Positions 7,328-16,570 of a stretch of 64,000 nucleotides of DNA are shown in pieces. The stretch is from positions 100,816-164,815 of the forward strand of contig JAEKDP010000010.1 in assembly GCA_016521575.1 (NCBI GenBank). The letters run 5' to 3'. Under the pieces are notes generated by a model, which searched no databases, was not told the origin of the DNA, and saw only the letters and a list, made by a program, of their open reading frames with translations. This DNA is from Rhodobacteraceae bacterium F11138 (GTDB lineage: Bacteria; Pseudomonadota; Alphaproteobacteria; Rhodobacterales; Rhodobacteraceae). Numbering within the stretch: position 1 is the first letter of the stretch; each line of letters starts with the position of its first letter. The position numbers and the translations under genes are program-made.

Positions 7328-7771
7328 TCAGAAACCGCGCCGCCGGTTGATTTCGCGTTCGCGTTCGGGGTTCTTGTCGATCGAGCGCGTGATTTCCCGC
7401 ACGGTCCAGGGCAGGGGTTTGCGCAGTTTCACCTCGCCGTCCTTGCCCACCAGGACCAGCATGAAACCGCGTGGCCGCAATTTCTTGCGCAACACTGAAC
7501 CCGCCTTCGGGTCCGTGTCGGTCAGGATGACCACATCCCGGTCGGCAAGCATGTCGTGCCTGTCCTGCAACCGTTCCATTTGCTCGATATACCGGGGGTC
7601 CGCAGGTGAATCCGCGAACACCACGATCGGGCGATTGGTCCACAGGAATTCGCTCAGATCGCTGTCACCGGCGGGCTGGGTCAATTTGGTCCGGGGTGCT
7701 CCTTCGTCGGATTGCGCCGCAAGGCCGGGCGCGATTAACGTGGCGAAAACAATGGCCAAGATGCGTTTCAT
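7328..7771 (-). CDS. DUF4174 domain protein, exported
   Basis: This 147-residue precursor has a signal peptide MKRILAIVFATLIAPGLAAQ. The mature part has a thioredoxin-like feel (RPIVVFADSPADPRYIEQ, RDVVILTDTDP, KLRPRGFMLVLVGKDG) but lacks a CxxC motif. This matches the DUF4174 family, which is common in Rhodobacteraceae and of unknown function. The tail (EREREINRRRGF) is strongly basic. AGGAG lies seven bases before the ATG at 7771. It is transcribed towards pccA and divergently from the methylmalonyl-CoA mutase gene, so it is inserted within the propionate locus without obvious functional connection. Confidence 0.85.
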   Translation of the reverse strand: MKRILAIVFATLIAPGLAAQSDEGAPRTKLTQPAGDSDLSEFLWTNRPIVVFADSPADPRYIEQMERLQDRHDMLADRDVVILTDTDPKAGSVLRKKLRPRGFMLVLVGKDGEVKLRKPLPWTVREITRSIDKNPEREREINRRRGF

Positions 7772-7882
7772 GCTGTCTCCTGTCGCCTTGAATATAGGCG
7801 CGGATTCAGCGAATGCGACCGTTGATTGCACGCCTGCCCATAAAATCACAAATACTGATCGTCTGGCCGCGGGGCGCGGGCG

Positions 7883-7990
7883 ATGATTGCCGCATTTGAC
7901 GCATTGGGGCGGCTGCGGCGCGAAATTCGACTGACACGGCAGCGGGCCGAAGCCGGCCGCAAGCGACAAGACAAAAGGAAGACCCGATGA
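7883..7990 (+). CDS. Possible arginine-rich small ORF overlapping the mutase start
   Basis: This 35-codon ORF ([20 protein letters not shown]..., ending [10 protein letters not shown]) has its stop codon overlapping the methylmalonyl-CoA mutase start in an ATGA arrangement. About 40 percent of residues are Arg, Lys or Gln. No convincing ribosome-binding site precedes it. It could be a translationally coupled leader peptide or chance; listed because of the exact overlap. Confidence 0.25.
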   Translation: MIAAFDALGRLRREIRLTRQRAEAGRKRQDKRKTR

Positions 7991-10116
7991 CACGCAAGAC
8001 CGATGAATGGAAGGCTCTGGCCGAAAAGGAACTCCGCGGGCGTCCCGTCGAGGATCTGACCTGGAACACGCTGGAAGGCATACCGGTGCAGCCGCTCTAT
8101 ACGGCGGACGATCTGCAGGATGTGGACCATCTGGGCACCATCCCGGGTGCCGCGCCCTTCACCCGTGGCGTCAAGGCGACGATGTACGCCGGGCGGCCCT
8201 GGACGATCCGCCAATATGCCGGTTTCTCGACCGCCGAGGAATCCAACGCCTTTTACCGCCGGGGTCTGGCCGCGGGTCAGCAGGGCGTCAGTGTTGCCTT
8301 CGATCTGGCCACCCATCGCGGCTATGACAGCGACCACCCCCGGGTTGTGGGTGATGTGGGCAAGGCCGGTGTGGCGATCGATTCTGTCGAGGATATGAAA
8401 ATCCTGTTCGATGGCATCCCGCTGGACAAGGTCAGCGTCAGCATGACGATGAACGGGGCGGTGATTCCGATCCTGGCCAACTTCATTGTCGCCGGAGAAG
8501 AGCAGGGCCATGACAAATCGGTGCTGGCCGGCACCATTCAGAACGACATTCTGAAAGAATTCATGGTCCGCAATACCTATATCTATCCGCCCGAACCCAG
8601 CATGCGGATCATTGCGGACATCATCGAATATACCTCAAACGAAATGCCCAAATTCAACAGCATCTCGATTTCGGGCTATCACATGCAGGAAGCGGGCGCG
8701 AACCTGGTACAGGAACTGGCCTATACCCTGGCGGATGGGCGTGAATATGTGCGCGCCGCGCTGGCGCGGGGCATGGACGTGGACAAGTTCGCGGGCCGGT
8801 TGTCGTTCTTCTTCGCCATCGGCATGAACTTCTTCATGGAAGCGGCCAAGCTGCGCGCCGCGCGCCTGTTGTGGCATCGCATCATGACCGAGTTCGGCGC
8901 CAAGTCCGATCGCTCGAAGATGCTGCGCACCCATTGCCAGACTTCCGGCGTTTCGCTGCAGGAACAGGATCCTTACAACAATGTGATCCGCACCGCATAT
9001 GAAGCGATGTCGGCGGCCCTGGGCGGCACCCAGAGCCTGCACACCAACGCGCTGGACGAAGCCATCGCATTGCCGACGGATTTCTCGGCCCGCATCGCCC
9101 GCAACACCCAGCTGATCCTGCAGGAAGAGACCGGCATCACCAATGTTGTCGATCCGCTGGCCGGTTCCTACTATGTCGAGAAGCTGACCCATGATCTGGC
9201 CACCGAGGCGTGGAAACTGATCGAAGAGGTTGAGGAAATGGGCGGCATGACCAAGGCCGTGGCCAGTGGTCTGCCCAAGCTGCGCATCGAGGAAAGCGCC
9301 GCCACGCGGCAGGCGATGATCGACCGGGGCGACGAGGTGATCGTCGGGGTCAACAAGTATCGTTTGGAAAAAGAAGACCATCTGGACATTCTGGATATCG
9401 ACAATGCCGCCGTGCGCGCCGGACAGGTGGCGCGGTTGGAAAAGATCCGCGCCACGCGCGATCAGGATGCCTGTACTGCCGCGTTGCAGGAATTGTCGCG
9501 CACGGCGCGCGACAGGGGAAATATCTTGGCGGCGGCGGTCGAAGCCGCGCGCGCACGGGCGACTGTCGGAGAAATCAGCATGGCGATGGAAGAAGAATTC
9601 GGGCGGCACCGCGCCGAGGTCAAGACCCTGGCCGGTGTCTACGGGGCTGCGTATGAAGGCGACGAAGGCTTTGCCATGATCCAGAAATCGGTGTCGGATT
9701 TTGCCGATTCCGAAGGCCGCCGTCCGCGTATGCTGGTGGTCAAGATGGGGCAGGATGGCCACGACCGGGGGGCCAAGGTGATCGCGACCGCATTTGCCGA
9801 TATCGGCTTTGACGTGGATGTGGGCCCGCTGTTCCAGACCCCGCAAGAAGCGGCGCAGGACGCCGTGGACAATGATGTTCATGTCATTGGCATCAGTTCG
9901 CAGGCGGCGGGCCACAAGACTCTTGCCCCGCAACTGGTTCAGGCGCTCAAGGAGGCGGGTGCCGAAGACATCATCGTGATTTGCGGCGGCGTGATCCCGC
10001 AGCAGGATTACCAGTTCCTGTACGATCATGGCGTAAAGGCGATTTTTGGTCCCGGCACCAACATCCCCGCAGCGGCGCAAGACATCCTGCGTCTGATCAA
10101 AGAAGCCAGAAGCTGA
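7987..10116 (+). CDS. scpA: Methylmalonyl-CoA mutase, adenosylcobalamin-dependent
   Basis: This 709-residue single-polypeptide mutase interconverts (R)-methylmalonyl-CoA and succinyl-CoA, completing propionyl-CoA entry into the TCA cycle. The N-terminal TIM barrel shows [20 protein letters not shown] and [18 protein letters not shown]. The C-terminal B12-binding domain has DGHDRG at residues 590-595, where His592 is the lower axial cobalt ligand, and CGGVIP near the end. The length matches homodimeric bacterial MCM. The start follows AAAAGGAAG. It lies after pccA, separated by the opposing DUF4174 gene. No meaB chaperone or methylmalonyl-CoA epimerase gene is recognised in the window. Confidence 0.97.
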   Translation: MTRKTDEWKALAEKELRGRPVEDLTWNTLEGIPVQPLYTADDLQDVDHLGTIPGAAPFTRGVKATMYAGRPWTIRQYAGFSTAEESNAFYRRGLAAGQQGVSVAFDLATHRGYDSDHPRVVGDVGKAGVAIDSVEDMKILFDGIPLDKVSVSMTMNGAVIPILANFIVAGEEQGHDKSVLAGTIQNDILKEFMVRNTYIYPPEPSMRIIADIIEYTSNEMPKFNSISISGYHMQEAGANLVQELAYTLADGREYVRAALARGMDVDKFAGRLSFFFAIGMNFFMEAAKLRAARLLWHRIMTEFGAKSDRSKMLRTHCQTSGVSLQEQDPYNNVIRTAYEAMSAALGGTQSLHTNALDEAIALPTDFSARIARNTQLILQEETGITNVVDPLAGSYYVEKLTHDLATEAWKLIEEVEEMGGMTKAVASGLPKLRIEESAATRQAMIDRGDEVIVGVNKYRLEKEDHLDILDIDNAAVRAGQVARLEKIRATRDQDACTAALQELSRTARDRGNILAAAVEAARARATVGEISMAMEEEFGRHRAEVKTLAGVYGAAYEGDEGFAMIQKSVSDFADSEGRRPRMLVVKMGQDGHDRGAKVIATAFADIGFDVDVGPLFQTPQEAAQDAVDNDVHVIGISSQAAGHKTLAPQLVQALKEAGAEDIIVICGGVIPQQDYQFLYDHGVKAIFGPGTNIPAAAQDILRLIKEARS

Positions 10117-10280
10117 TGCGCAAGCAGCCCGAAATTTCTGCGGACATGGCGGCCGGGGCGCTGGTCACGCGCGATTTGGTGGTTTTCGGATTGGGCCGAG
10201 CGCGTCGACCGGGGGCCGCATCTGCTCTGTAACAATGAAACGCAAGACGGATGGGGAAGTTGAACCGGGGGGGGGATGCG

Positions 10281-10892
10281 ATGAAACTGGATCATGTCGC
10301 GGTTGCTGGCGCGACCTTGGCCGAGGCCGTCGACGCCGTCGAATCCGCGCTTGGCGTTGCGATGACCGCCGGGGGGCGTCATGACGTGTTCCATACGCAA
10401 AATCGTTTGTTGGGGCTGGCGGACGGGCTGTATCTGGAAGCGATCGCGATCGACCCCAAAGCGCCCATACCTGATCGGGCGCGCTGGTTCGACCTGGACC
10501 GGTTTCGCGGGCCTGCGCGTTTGACCAACTGGATCTGCGCCACGGACGACATGGTGGACCTTCTGCAGGATCTTCCCCCCGGGGCGGGGCAGCCCGTGGC
10601 CCTGCGCCGGGGCGATCTGAACTGGCAGATGGCGGTTCCCGCCGATGGGATATTGCCTTTCGACAACCTGTTTCCGGCCTTGATCCAGTGGCATGGCCCA
10701 TTGCATCCCGGCGCGTTGCTGCCGGAGTCCGGATGCCGGCTGCGCCGTCTTGTGGTTGCGCATCCGCAGGCGGATGAACTGGCCGCGATACTGGCGCGGA
10801 CGTTCACGGATGCCCGGGTGGTGTTCGAGCCGGGCTCCTGTGGTCTGATGGCAGAAATCGACACGCCCCACGGAACGCGCGTGTTGCAATAA
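10281..10892 (+). CDS. VOC / glyoxalase-like domain protein
   Basis: This 203-residue protein opens with MKLDHVAVAGATLAEAVDAV and continues with HDVFHTQNRLLGLADGLYLE. That pattern matches the Glyoxalase-like (Glyoxalase_3) group of the vicinal-oxygen-chelate superfamily; substrates of this group are mostly unknown. The start at 10281 is chosen over an upstream in-frame codon because it opens directly with the first VOC strand; a G-rich stretch precedes it. It follows the mutase gene by 164 bases. It is longer than, and not patterned like, methylmalonyl-CoA epimerase, so I do not assign that role despite the neighbourhood. Confidence 0.75.
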   Translation: MKLDHVAVAGATLAEAVDAVESALGVAMTAGGRHDVFHTQNRLLGLADGLYLEAIAIDPKAPIPDRARWFDLDRFRGPARLTNWICATDDMVDLLQDLPPGAGQPVALRRGDLNWQMAVPADGILPFDNLFPALIQWHGPLHPGALLPESGCRLRRLVVAHPQADELAAILARTFTDARVVFEPGSCGLMAEIDTPHGTRVLQ

Positions 10893-10901
10893 GCAAAACG
10901 G

Positions 10902-10916
10902 CGGACGGAACGTCCG
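10902..10916. other. Short hairpin after the VOC gene
   Basis: CGGACG-GAA-CGTCCG is a perfect six-base-pair hairpin ten bases after the stop codon, with no T-run. It may mark the transcript end between convergent genes. Confidence 0.4.
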
Positions 10917-10934
10917 GGGATATATGTCACCGCC

Positions 10935-10980
10935 ATCCGATCATCCGGAAAGAATTCATCCGATCATCCGGAAAGAATTG
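10935..10980. repeat. Two tandem copies of a 23-bp unit
   Basis: The unit at 10935-10957 is repeated at 10958-10980, with only the last base differing. Each unit contains ATCCGATCATCCGG followed by AAAGAATT. It lies between two convergent genes. Confidence 0.85.
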
Positions 10981-11028
10981 GTTTGAAGGCTCCGCGTCGG
11001 ACCGGCAAAGGCGGTAACGCAGTATGCG

Positions 11029-11826
11029 TCAGATCTGAAAACGCAGGGTCAGACCGTCATAGGCCGCAATGATGGTGTCGGGGGTTTCAGCCGACACGGT
11101 TTCGTAATCCAGATCGATGTGCATGTTGGTCAGCACCGCCTGTTTGGGTTGCACCCGTTCGATCCATTCCAGCGTGCGCGCCAGATGCGCGTGGGTCGGA
11201 TGCGGGGTACGGCGCAGGGCGTCTACGATCCAGCAGTCCAGATCCACCAGCGCGTCCCATGCGTCGTCATAGATTTCGGCGACATCGGGCAGATAGGCCA
11301 ATTCGTGGATGCGAAACCCCAGGGCATCGATCGAGCCATGGCCGACGCGGAAGGGGCGAAACGGGATCGGCCCGCCGGGGCCGTCGATTTCAAACGGCCC
11401 GTCGATGGTGTTGAGTGTCAGAATCGGCGGATAGGGCGATCCTTCAGGCTGAACGAAAGCATATCCGAACTTGCTGATCAGATCGTTCTGGGTGTCCCCA
11501 TCGGCCCAGACCTGCACTCTTTCGCGCATGTTGAAGACGATCATGCGCAGATCGTCGATGCCATGAACATGATCGGCGTGGCCATGGGTATAGACCACCC
11601 CGTCCAGCCGCCCGGTGCCCGTGTCCAGAAGCTGGCTGCGCATGTCCGGGGAGGTATCAATCAGAACGGTGGTGGTGCCTTCGGGACCGTCGCGTTCCAC
11701 CAGCAGCGAACAACGCCGCCGCCTGTTGCGCGGGTTTTCAGGGTCGCACACGCCCCAATGCCCCCCCAGGCGCGGCACACCGCCGGACGAGCCGCAGCCC
11801 AGTATGGTCGCGCGCAGCTCTCCCAT
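11029..11826 (-). CDS. MBL-fold metal-dependent hydrolase (PhnP-like)
   Basis: This 265-residue metallo-beta-lactamase-fold protein has GCGSSGGVPRLGG near the N-terminus and the metal-binding HGHADH at residues 81-86. Later metal ligands are suggested by FRVGHGS and LTNMHIDLDYE. The opening glycine motif and overall layout resemble the PhnP / phosphoribosyl cyclic phosphodiesterase branch. No phosphonate genes are nearby, so the substrate is unknown. The ATG at 11826 overlaps the tatD stop codon by one base, which supports translation as the last gene of the leftward operon; a GTG one codon upstream is possible. Confidence 0.85.
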   Translation of the reverse strand: MGELRATILGCGSSGGVPRLGGHWGVCDPENPRNRRRRCSLLVERDGPEGTTTVLIDTSPDMRSQLLDTGTGRLDGVVYTHGHADHVHGIDDLRMIVFNMRERVQVWADGDTQNDLISKFGYAFVQPEGSPYPPILTLNTIDGPFEIDGPGGPIPFRPFRVGHGSIDALGFRIHELAYLPDVAEIYDDAWDALVDLDCWIVDALRRTPHPTHAHLARTLEWIERVQPKQAVLTNMHIDLDYETVSAETPDTIIAAYDGLTLRFQI

Positions 11827-12632
11827 CACGCTGCCGCCTGAAACCGGGCTGCCTTGTGAAACAGCCGGTCAAAGTTCTGCTGTGTGCGGGCCGCGAAATC
11901 GGGATAGTCCATGCCGAAAACCTCGGCCCCCTTGCGGGCGGTATGGGCGGTAAAGGCCGGTTCGTTGCGTTTGCCGCGATGGGGTGGCGGGGCCAGATAG
12001 GGCGCGTCGGTTTCCACCAGAATCCGCTCGATCGGAGCGGCGGCGAAAATATCGCGCAGCTCCTGGCTTTTGGGGAAGGCGGCGATGCCGGACATGGACA
12101 GATAAAACCCCAGGTCCAGCGCCGCGCGGGCCAGTGCCGCGGAGGATGAAAAACAGTGCATGACGCAGCCATAGGCGCCATTGCGGAATTCCTCGGTCAG
12201 AATTCGGGCGATGTCGTCATCTGCCGCGCGTGCATGGATGATCAGGGGCAGGCCGGTGTCGCGCGCAGCGGCGATGTGGATGCGCAGGCTGTCTTTTTGA
12301 ACCTGCGCGCTTTCGGCGGTGTAATGGTAGTCCAGACCGGTTTCACCGATACCGACGAATTTCGGATGCCGGGCAAGAGCGATCAGTTCATCCACTGTTG
12401 CCATCGGCTCTTCGGCCGCGCTCATCGGGTGGGTCCCGGCGGCATAGAACACGGGATCGTGGGATTCGGCGATCGCCCGCACGGTGGGTTCGTTGCGCAA
12501 CCGGGTGCAGATCGTGACCATGCGGGTCACGCCGGCCGCCTGCGCGTTGGCGATGATTGTATCCAACTGCCCTTCGAAATCAGGGAAATCCAGGTGGCAA
12601 TGGCTGTCGGTGATCTGAGCTGTTTCGGTCAT
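11826..12632 (-). CDS. tatD: TatD family metal-dependent DNase/hydrolase
   Basis: This 268-residue TIM-barrel hydrolase has the signature HCHLD at residues 11-15, GETGLDYHY, PLIIHARAADDD and VETDAPYLAPPPHRGKRNEP, all typical of the TatD/YcfH family. Family members are 3'-5' DNases with metal-bound active sites. The ATG overlaps the end of holB by four bases. The order tmk - holB - tatD - MBL hydrolase is widely conserved in alphaproteobacteria, consistent with a DNA replication and repair operon. Confidence 0.95.
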   Translation of the reverse strand: MTETAQITDSHCHLDFPDFEGQLDTIIANAQAAGVTRMVTICTRLRNEPTVRAIAESHDPVFYAAGTHPMSAAEEPMATVDELIALARHPKFVGIGETGLDYHYTAESAQVQKDSLRIHIAAARDTGLPLIIHARAADDDIARILTEEFRNGAYGCVMHCFSSSAALARAALDLGFYLSMSGIAAFPKSQELRDIFAAAPIERILVETDAPYLAPPPHRGKRNEPAFTAHTARKGAEVFGMDYPDFAARTQQNFDRLFHKAARFQAAA

Positions 12633-13780
12633 GGCCTTGGGGACAAGCGGGCCTGGCCCGCAGCGGTTTCCTGCATCTTGAAAACCGTATCTAGGACAAG
12701 AGAGGCGGGGTCAAGGTTGACCGCCTTGCCGTGGCGGGTGCGGGTCGTGATGGTGGCAGCAATATCGGCCCAGGCACGGCCCATGGGCGGGGTCGCGGCC
12801 AGACGCGCCAGAACCGGCGATTCGTTCGGCCCGGCCTGCGGCAGGGGGGGCGCTCCGGTGGCTCCGGTGCGTGCCAGCCGCACCAGCAGGATGTCGATCA
12901 GGTTCAGCAGCAGCTCGAACTTTTCCGACGCGCCCTTCTGTGCCGCTGTCTGCGCCAGGCTCAGCGCCCGGGACCGGTCCAGCCGGGGCAGGGTGTCGAG
13001 AATGCCGATCAGTTCCCCATAGATCTGCAGCCCCCCCTGGTTCACCAAACGCAAGGCGTCGCCCACCGACCCCGCAGCCAGCGCGGCCAGATGCTCGGAC
13101 TGGGCCGGACCCTCGGGCAAGGCGGCACCGGTTTGGGCCAGCGCGGATTGCATGTCGGCGCTGCCCAGAGGCTCCAGGCGCAAGGTACGGCAGCGGGACC
13201 GGATCGTCGGCAACAGATGCGACGGCCGGTGACTGATCAGCAGAAGGGTCGTGCGCGCCGGGGGCTCTTCGAGCATCTTGAGCAGCGCGTTCGCCGCAGA
13301 AACGTTCATCTCGTCGGCACAGTCCACGATCACCACGCGCCGCCCGCCATCAGCAGCCGAAAGTCCGAAGAACCGGTTCAGACTGCGGATATCGTCGACC
13401 ACGATCTCGTCGCGCATCCGGTCGGTCCTTTCGTTCACCGAGCGGGTGATCGTCGCCAACCCCGGGTCGGCCCCGGCCAGGATGCGCCGCGCCACTGGAT
13501 GATCGGGGTCGATCGCCAACGTTTCGGGGGGCGCATCGGCACCGAACAGACCGTCCCCTGCGGCCGGTGGCGTGGCCAGCAGGAAACGCGCGATATGCCA
13601 GGCCAGTGTTGCCTTGCCGACACCGCGCGGACCGGTCAGCAGCCAGCCGTGATGCAGACGGTCCGACGCATAGCTTTGCAGAAACGCCGCCTGCGCCGCG
13701 TCCTGTCCGAAAATCTGCTGGGTTGTGCGCGGATGCGGCGCGCCGGGCGCCTGATCCGGGGCGGGATGTTCGGTGCTCAT
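12629..13780 (-). CDS. holB: DNA polymerase III subunit delta-prime
   Basis: This 383-residue clamp-loader subunit helps load the sliding clamp at primed sites. It has a Walker A-like GPRGVGKAT at residues 50-58, VIVDCADEMN, ANALLKMLEEPP and the SRC-type sensor in TIRSRCRTLRL. Length and layout fit alphaproteobacterial HolB. It overlaps tmk upstream and tatD downstream by four bases each, so the three are translationally coupled. Confidence 0.94.
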   Translation of the reverse strand: MSTEHPAPDQAPGAPHPRTTQQIFGQDAAQAAFLQSYASDRLHHGWLLTGPRGVGKATLAWHIARFLLATPPAAGDGLFGADAPPETLAIDPDHPVARRILAGADPGLATITRSVNERTDRMRDEIVVDDIRSLNRFFGLSAADGGRRVVIVDCADEMNVSAANALLKMLEEPPARTTLLLISHRPSHLLPTIRSRCRTLRLEPLGSADMQSALAQTGAALPEGPAQSEHLAALAAGSVGDALRLVNQGGLQIYGELIGILDTLPRLDRSRALSLAQTAAQKGASEKFELLLNLIDILLVRLARTGATGAPPLPQAGPNESPVLARLAATPPMGRAWADIAATITTRTRHGKAVNLDPASLVLDTVFKMQETAAGQARLSPRP

Positions 13781-14415
13781 GCCAGCACCGCAAGCGTTTT
13801 TGCCAGCACGTCGGCTGCGACGGTTTCGATGGGGCGATTGCCGTCAATGACGCGAAACCGGGGGCTGAACTCTTGTGCCAGCGCCAGGAAACCGGCGCGC
13901 ATCTTGCGTTGCAGATCGGGGCCGAATTCCTCGAAACGCTCTTCCTTTCCCTGGCGACCCAGCGCGCGGGTCAGGCCGGTGTCCGGGTCCATGTCGATCA
14001 GGATCGTCAGGTCGGGGTCCTGCCCGATCATCAGGCTGTGCAATTGATCGACCTTGCCGCGCAGATCGCCGCGAGACAGGCCCTGATACATGCGTGTGCT
14101 GTCGGCGAACCGATCGCATACCACCAGCTTGCCCGCCGCCAATGCCGGGCGGATCGTGCGTTCCAGATGGTCGCGCCGCGCCGCGGTGAACAAGAGCAGT
14201 TCCGTTTCCGCAGACCAGCGGTCCGGATCACCCTGCAACACCAGTTCGCGGATTTCCTCGGCCCCGGGCGATCCACCCGGTTCGCGTGTCAGCACCACAT
14301 CATGTCCGATTGCGCGCAAAGCATCCACCAGCAGCCGGGCCTGCGTTGATTTTCCCGATCCGTCGATGCCTTCAAAGCTGATGAAACAGCCGTGCCCCGT
14401 TCTGTGGTTGGTCAC
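13777..14415 (-). CDS. tmk: Thymidylate kinase
   Basis: This 212-residue kinase phosphorylates dTMP to dTDP for DNA synthesis. The P-loop FEGIDGSGKST is at residues 14-24, the DR(x) motif appears in VVCDRFADSTRMYQG, and the TREPGGSPGAEEIR segment is the dTMP-binding region. Length is typical. It overlaps the carboxypeptidase gene upstream and holB downstream by four bases, in an unbroken leftward operon. Confidence 0.97.
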   Translation of the reverse strand: MTNHRTGHGCFISFEGIDGSGKSTQARLLVDALRAIGHDVVLTREPGGSPGAEEIRELVLQGDPDRWSAETELLLFTAARRDHLERTIRPALAAGKLVVCDRFADSTRMYQGLSRGDLRGKVDQLHSLMIGQDPDLTILIDMDPDTGLTRALGRQGKEERFEEFGPDLQRKMRAGFLALAQEFSPRFRVIDGNRPIETVAADVLAKTLAVLA

Positions 14416-15572
14416 ATCGCCCCCTGCGGGCCATCCAGGAACTGGTTGATCAGGTGCAGGGCGGCGGTCTTGACCTTGACCGCGAACCCCCCGCTTGGAA
14501 CATCCTGTGCGGCAACCAGCGCGTGGCGCACTTCGGGCAGGCCTTCGGGTTTGAGCACCAGTTCGGCCAGTTCGTCGCCCTTCTTGATCGGTGCGCGCAG
14601 AGGGCCGTCATACACGACCTCGGCGGCCACGGTTTCGTCGTTCAGCGCAGGCAGCAGCAGTTTCAGATCCTCTGCCGGGACCAGCCCTACGGATTGTTGA
14701 ACTCCCATCCAGACGTCGGCCTGGGCGACCGGGGTTTCGGTGCTGGCGATGGTTTTTTCGACAAAGTGACGAAACGACCAGTTAACCAGGGCCTGAGACT
14801 CCTCTGTCCGGGCGATCTGGCTGGGCAGACCGGAAAGCACAAAGATCACGCGGCGGTCATCCTGTTTGGCTGAACCGACCAGCCCATAACCGGCTTCTTC
14901 GGTATGGCCGGTTTTCAACCCGTCGGCCCCGATCCCCAGCCCCAGCAAGGGGTTCCGGTTGAACCTGTTCGCGGGCGAGCGATCCTTGTAGTTGAATTCT
15001 TTCTGGCTGAAATACTGATAGAATTCGGGAAAATCCTCGATCAGCCGCTGCGCGAGAATGCCCAGGTCGTGCACGCTCATGCGCTGATAGGGGTGCGGCC
15101 AACCCGACGCGTTGGCAAAGGTCGAATGGGTCATGCCCAATTGTTTCGCCTTTTCGGTCATCTGTTTGGCAAAGGCTTCTTCGGACCCGGCCAGCCCTTC
15201 GGCGACGGCCACTGTGGCGTCATTGCCCGATGAAACGATGATCCCCTGAATCAATTCATCCGCCGTGGGGCGGTCCAGCTCGTTGAGAAACATGGTCGAG
15301 CCCCCCATGCTTTTGGCACGGGTCGAGACGGCGAATTGTTCATTCAGGCCGACCCGTCCGTCATGTAGCGCGTCAAACAGCATGTACAGGGTCATCAGCT
15401 TGGACATCGACGCGGGCGGCAACGGATCGTCCGCGTTCTTGGACAGCAACACGGTGCCGGTGCCCTGATCGATTACGAACGCCGCCTTGGCAGAGGTTTC
15501 AAAGGCCGCAGCGCACAGCGGTGTCAGGCCCAGCAGAAGTGCCGTGGCCAGATGGCGAATTGCAAGTGTCAT
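14412..15572 (-). CDS. D-alanyl-D-alanine carboxypeptidase (PBP5/6 type)
   Basis: This 386-residue periplasmic serine peptidase trims the terminal D-Ala from peptidoglycan stem peptides. It has an N-terminal signal peptide (about residues 1-23), the catalytic SMSK at 55-58, SGN at 115-117 and KTG at 220-222, followed by the beta-rich C-terminal domain of PBP5. It lies 17 bases after the SPOR lipoprotein gene and overlaps tmk, so cell-wall and replication functions share one operon. The dac subtype is not clear. Confidence 0.95.
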   Translation of the reverse strand: MTLAIRHLATALLLGLTPLCAAAFETSAKAAFVIDQGTGTVLLSKNADDPLPPASMSKLMTLYMLFDALHDGRVGLNEQFAVSTRAKSMGGSTMFLNELDRPTADELIQGIIVSSGNDATVAVAEGLAGSEEAFAKQMTEKAKQLGMTHSTFANASGWPHPYQRMSVHDLGILAQRLIEDFPEFYQYFSQKEFNYKDRSPANRFNRNPLLGLGIGADGLKTGHTEEAGYGLVGSAKQDDRRVIFVLSGLPSQIARTEESQALVNWSFRHFVEKTIASTETPVAQADVWMGVQQSVGLVPAEDLKLLLPALNDETVAAEVVYDGPLRAPIKKGDELAELVLKPEGLPEVRHALVAAQDVPSGGFAVKVKTAALHLINQFLDGPQGAM

Positions 15573-15589
15573 GGGGAACCCCCGCGTGT

Positions 15590-16570
15590 CTAGTTGGTTA
15601 CGAAGTAGGCGTCGGAAAACCCGGTGGTTTTGACGGTCTGCATCAGATTGGAACGTTGCGTTTCAGTTTTCGCGGGGCCGATCACGACACGCCAGAACTT
15701 GCGATCGTCCGAGGACTGTTCATAGACCGTCGGTTTCAGACCCGCGGCGCGCATCTGGGTCGCGGCCCGGTCGGCATTTGCCTCGACGCTGAAAATGCCG
15801 ATCTGGATATAGGGTTTTTCCAGCTCGGATGCCTGTTGCAGCGGTTCTGCCCGGATCGGGGCAGGGGCTGCGGCCTCGGCGACCGCGGCCGTGGCCGCAG
15901 CGACCGGAACCGGATCTGGCTTGGACCAGGGCCAGCGGAATTTTCTTGTGCTTTCAGGTTCTGCCGGCGCGCTTGGAATCGGGCTGTCTGCCGTGGCGCT
16001 GTCAGCGTTATCTTCAACCGGCTCCAAGGCTTCGGCGACCGGCGCAGCCATGGTTTCATCCTGCGGTTCGGTGGCTTGCCCGGTTGGCGTGTCTTGGGCG
16101 GTTTCGGGTTCGGCTTGGCTTTGTTCCCGGACCAATGCGACGACGGACAATTTCACCGGCGCACCGGCCAGCATGGACAGCGCCTCGGCGGCATCCGAAG
16201 ACGCCTGGATCCGGGGGCCGGGAATATCCCGCTCGCGGCGGAACAGGGCGCCGACGACCTCTTTGTTGTTGGCTGTGTTGCGAATCAGCACGCGCTGGGG
16301 ATCGGTCACGTCCGGATGTGCGACCCAGACCCCGCCCAGCGAAGGACGGCCATCCCACAGCCCGGCTTCCTCGGCTTTGAAAACCTCGGGCGCCTCGGCG
16401 TCCTGCTCGACCAGCCTGGTGCTTTTCGTCGAGGAGCCTGTCGCGTTTGCCGGGGCATCTGCGGATTTCAGGAATGCGGGTGCGTCGTCACAACCCGTCA
16501 ACGCCAACGCAGCCACCATCAGCCCGGCCAGGCCAAACGCGTGCCTGTTGCCATTTGCTGTTCGGGTCAT
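15590..16570 (-). CDS. SPOR-domain lipoprotein
   Basis: This 326-residue predicted lipoprotein has a signal peptide with lipobox LTGC (Cys27 from the chosen start) and a long Ala/Pro/Glu-rich low-complexity middle. The C-terminal SPOR domain (about the last 75 residues, from KPYIQIGIFS to the end) binds denuded peptidoglycan at division sites. The start at 16570 is chosen because AGGA lies seven bases upstream; ATGs at 16576 and 16648 are also in frame, but 16570 gives the best signal peptide. It heads the leftward operon with the D,D-carboxypeptidase, consistent with septal wall remodelling. Confidence 0.88.
   Translation of the reverse strand: MTRTANGNRHAFGLAGLMVAALALTGCDDAPAFLKSADAPANATGSSTKSTRLVEQDAEAPEVFKAEEAGLWDGRPSLGGVWVAHPDVTDPQRVLIRNTANNKEVVGALFRRERDIPGPRIQASSDAAEALSMLAGAPVKLSVVALVREQSQAEPETAQDTPTGQATEPQDETMAAPVAEALEPVEDNADSATADSPIPSAPAEPESTRKFRWPWSKPDPVPVAAATAAVAEAAAPAPIRAEPLQQASELEKPYIQIGIFSVEANADRAATQMRAAGLKPTVYEQSSDDRKFWRVVIGPAKTETQRSNLMQTVKTTGFSDAYFVTN

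Noticed and set aside
8635..10080. Open frame of about 480 codons opposite methylmalonyl-CoA mutase
   Set aside because: Mirror of the high-GC third-position pattern; no recognisable protein features.
10116..10232. 38-codon ORF starting in a TGATG overlap with the mutase stop
   Set aside because: No RBS of its own, basic random-looking translation; the overlap alone is not enough.
10281..10892. Assignment of the VOC protein as methylmalonyl-CoA epimerase
   Set aside because: It is about 70 residues too long and its motifs fit the Glyoxalase-like group rather than the epimerase.
10935..10980. The 23-bp tandem repeat as a CRISPR fragment
   Set aside because: The copies are directly adjacent, with no spacer.
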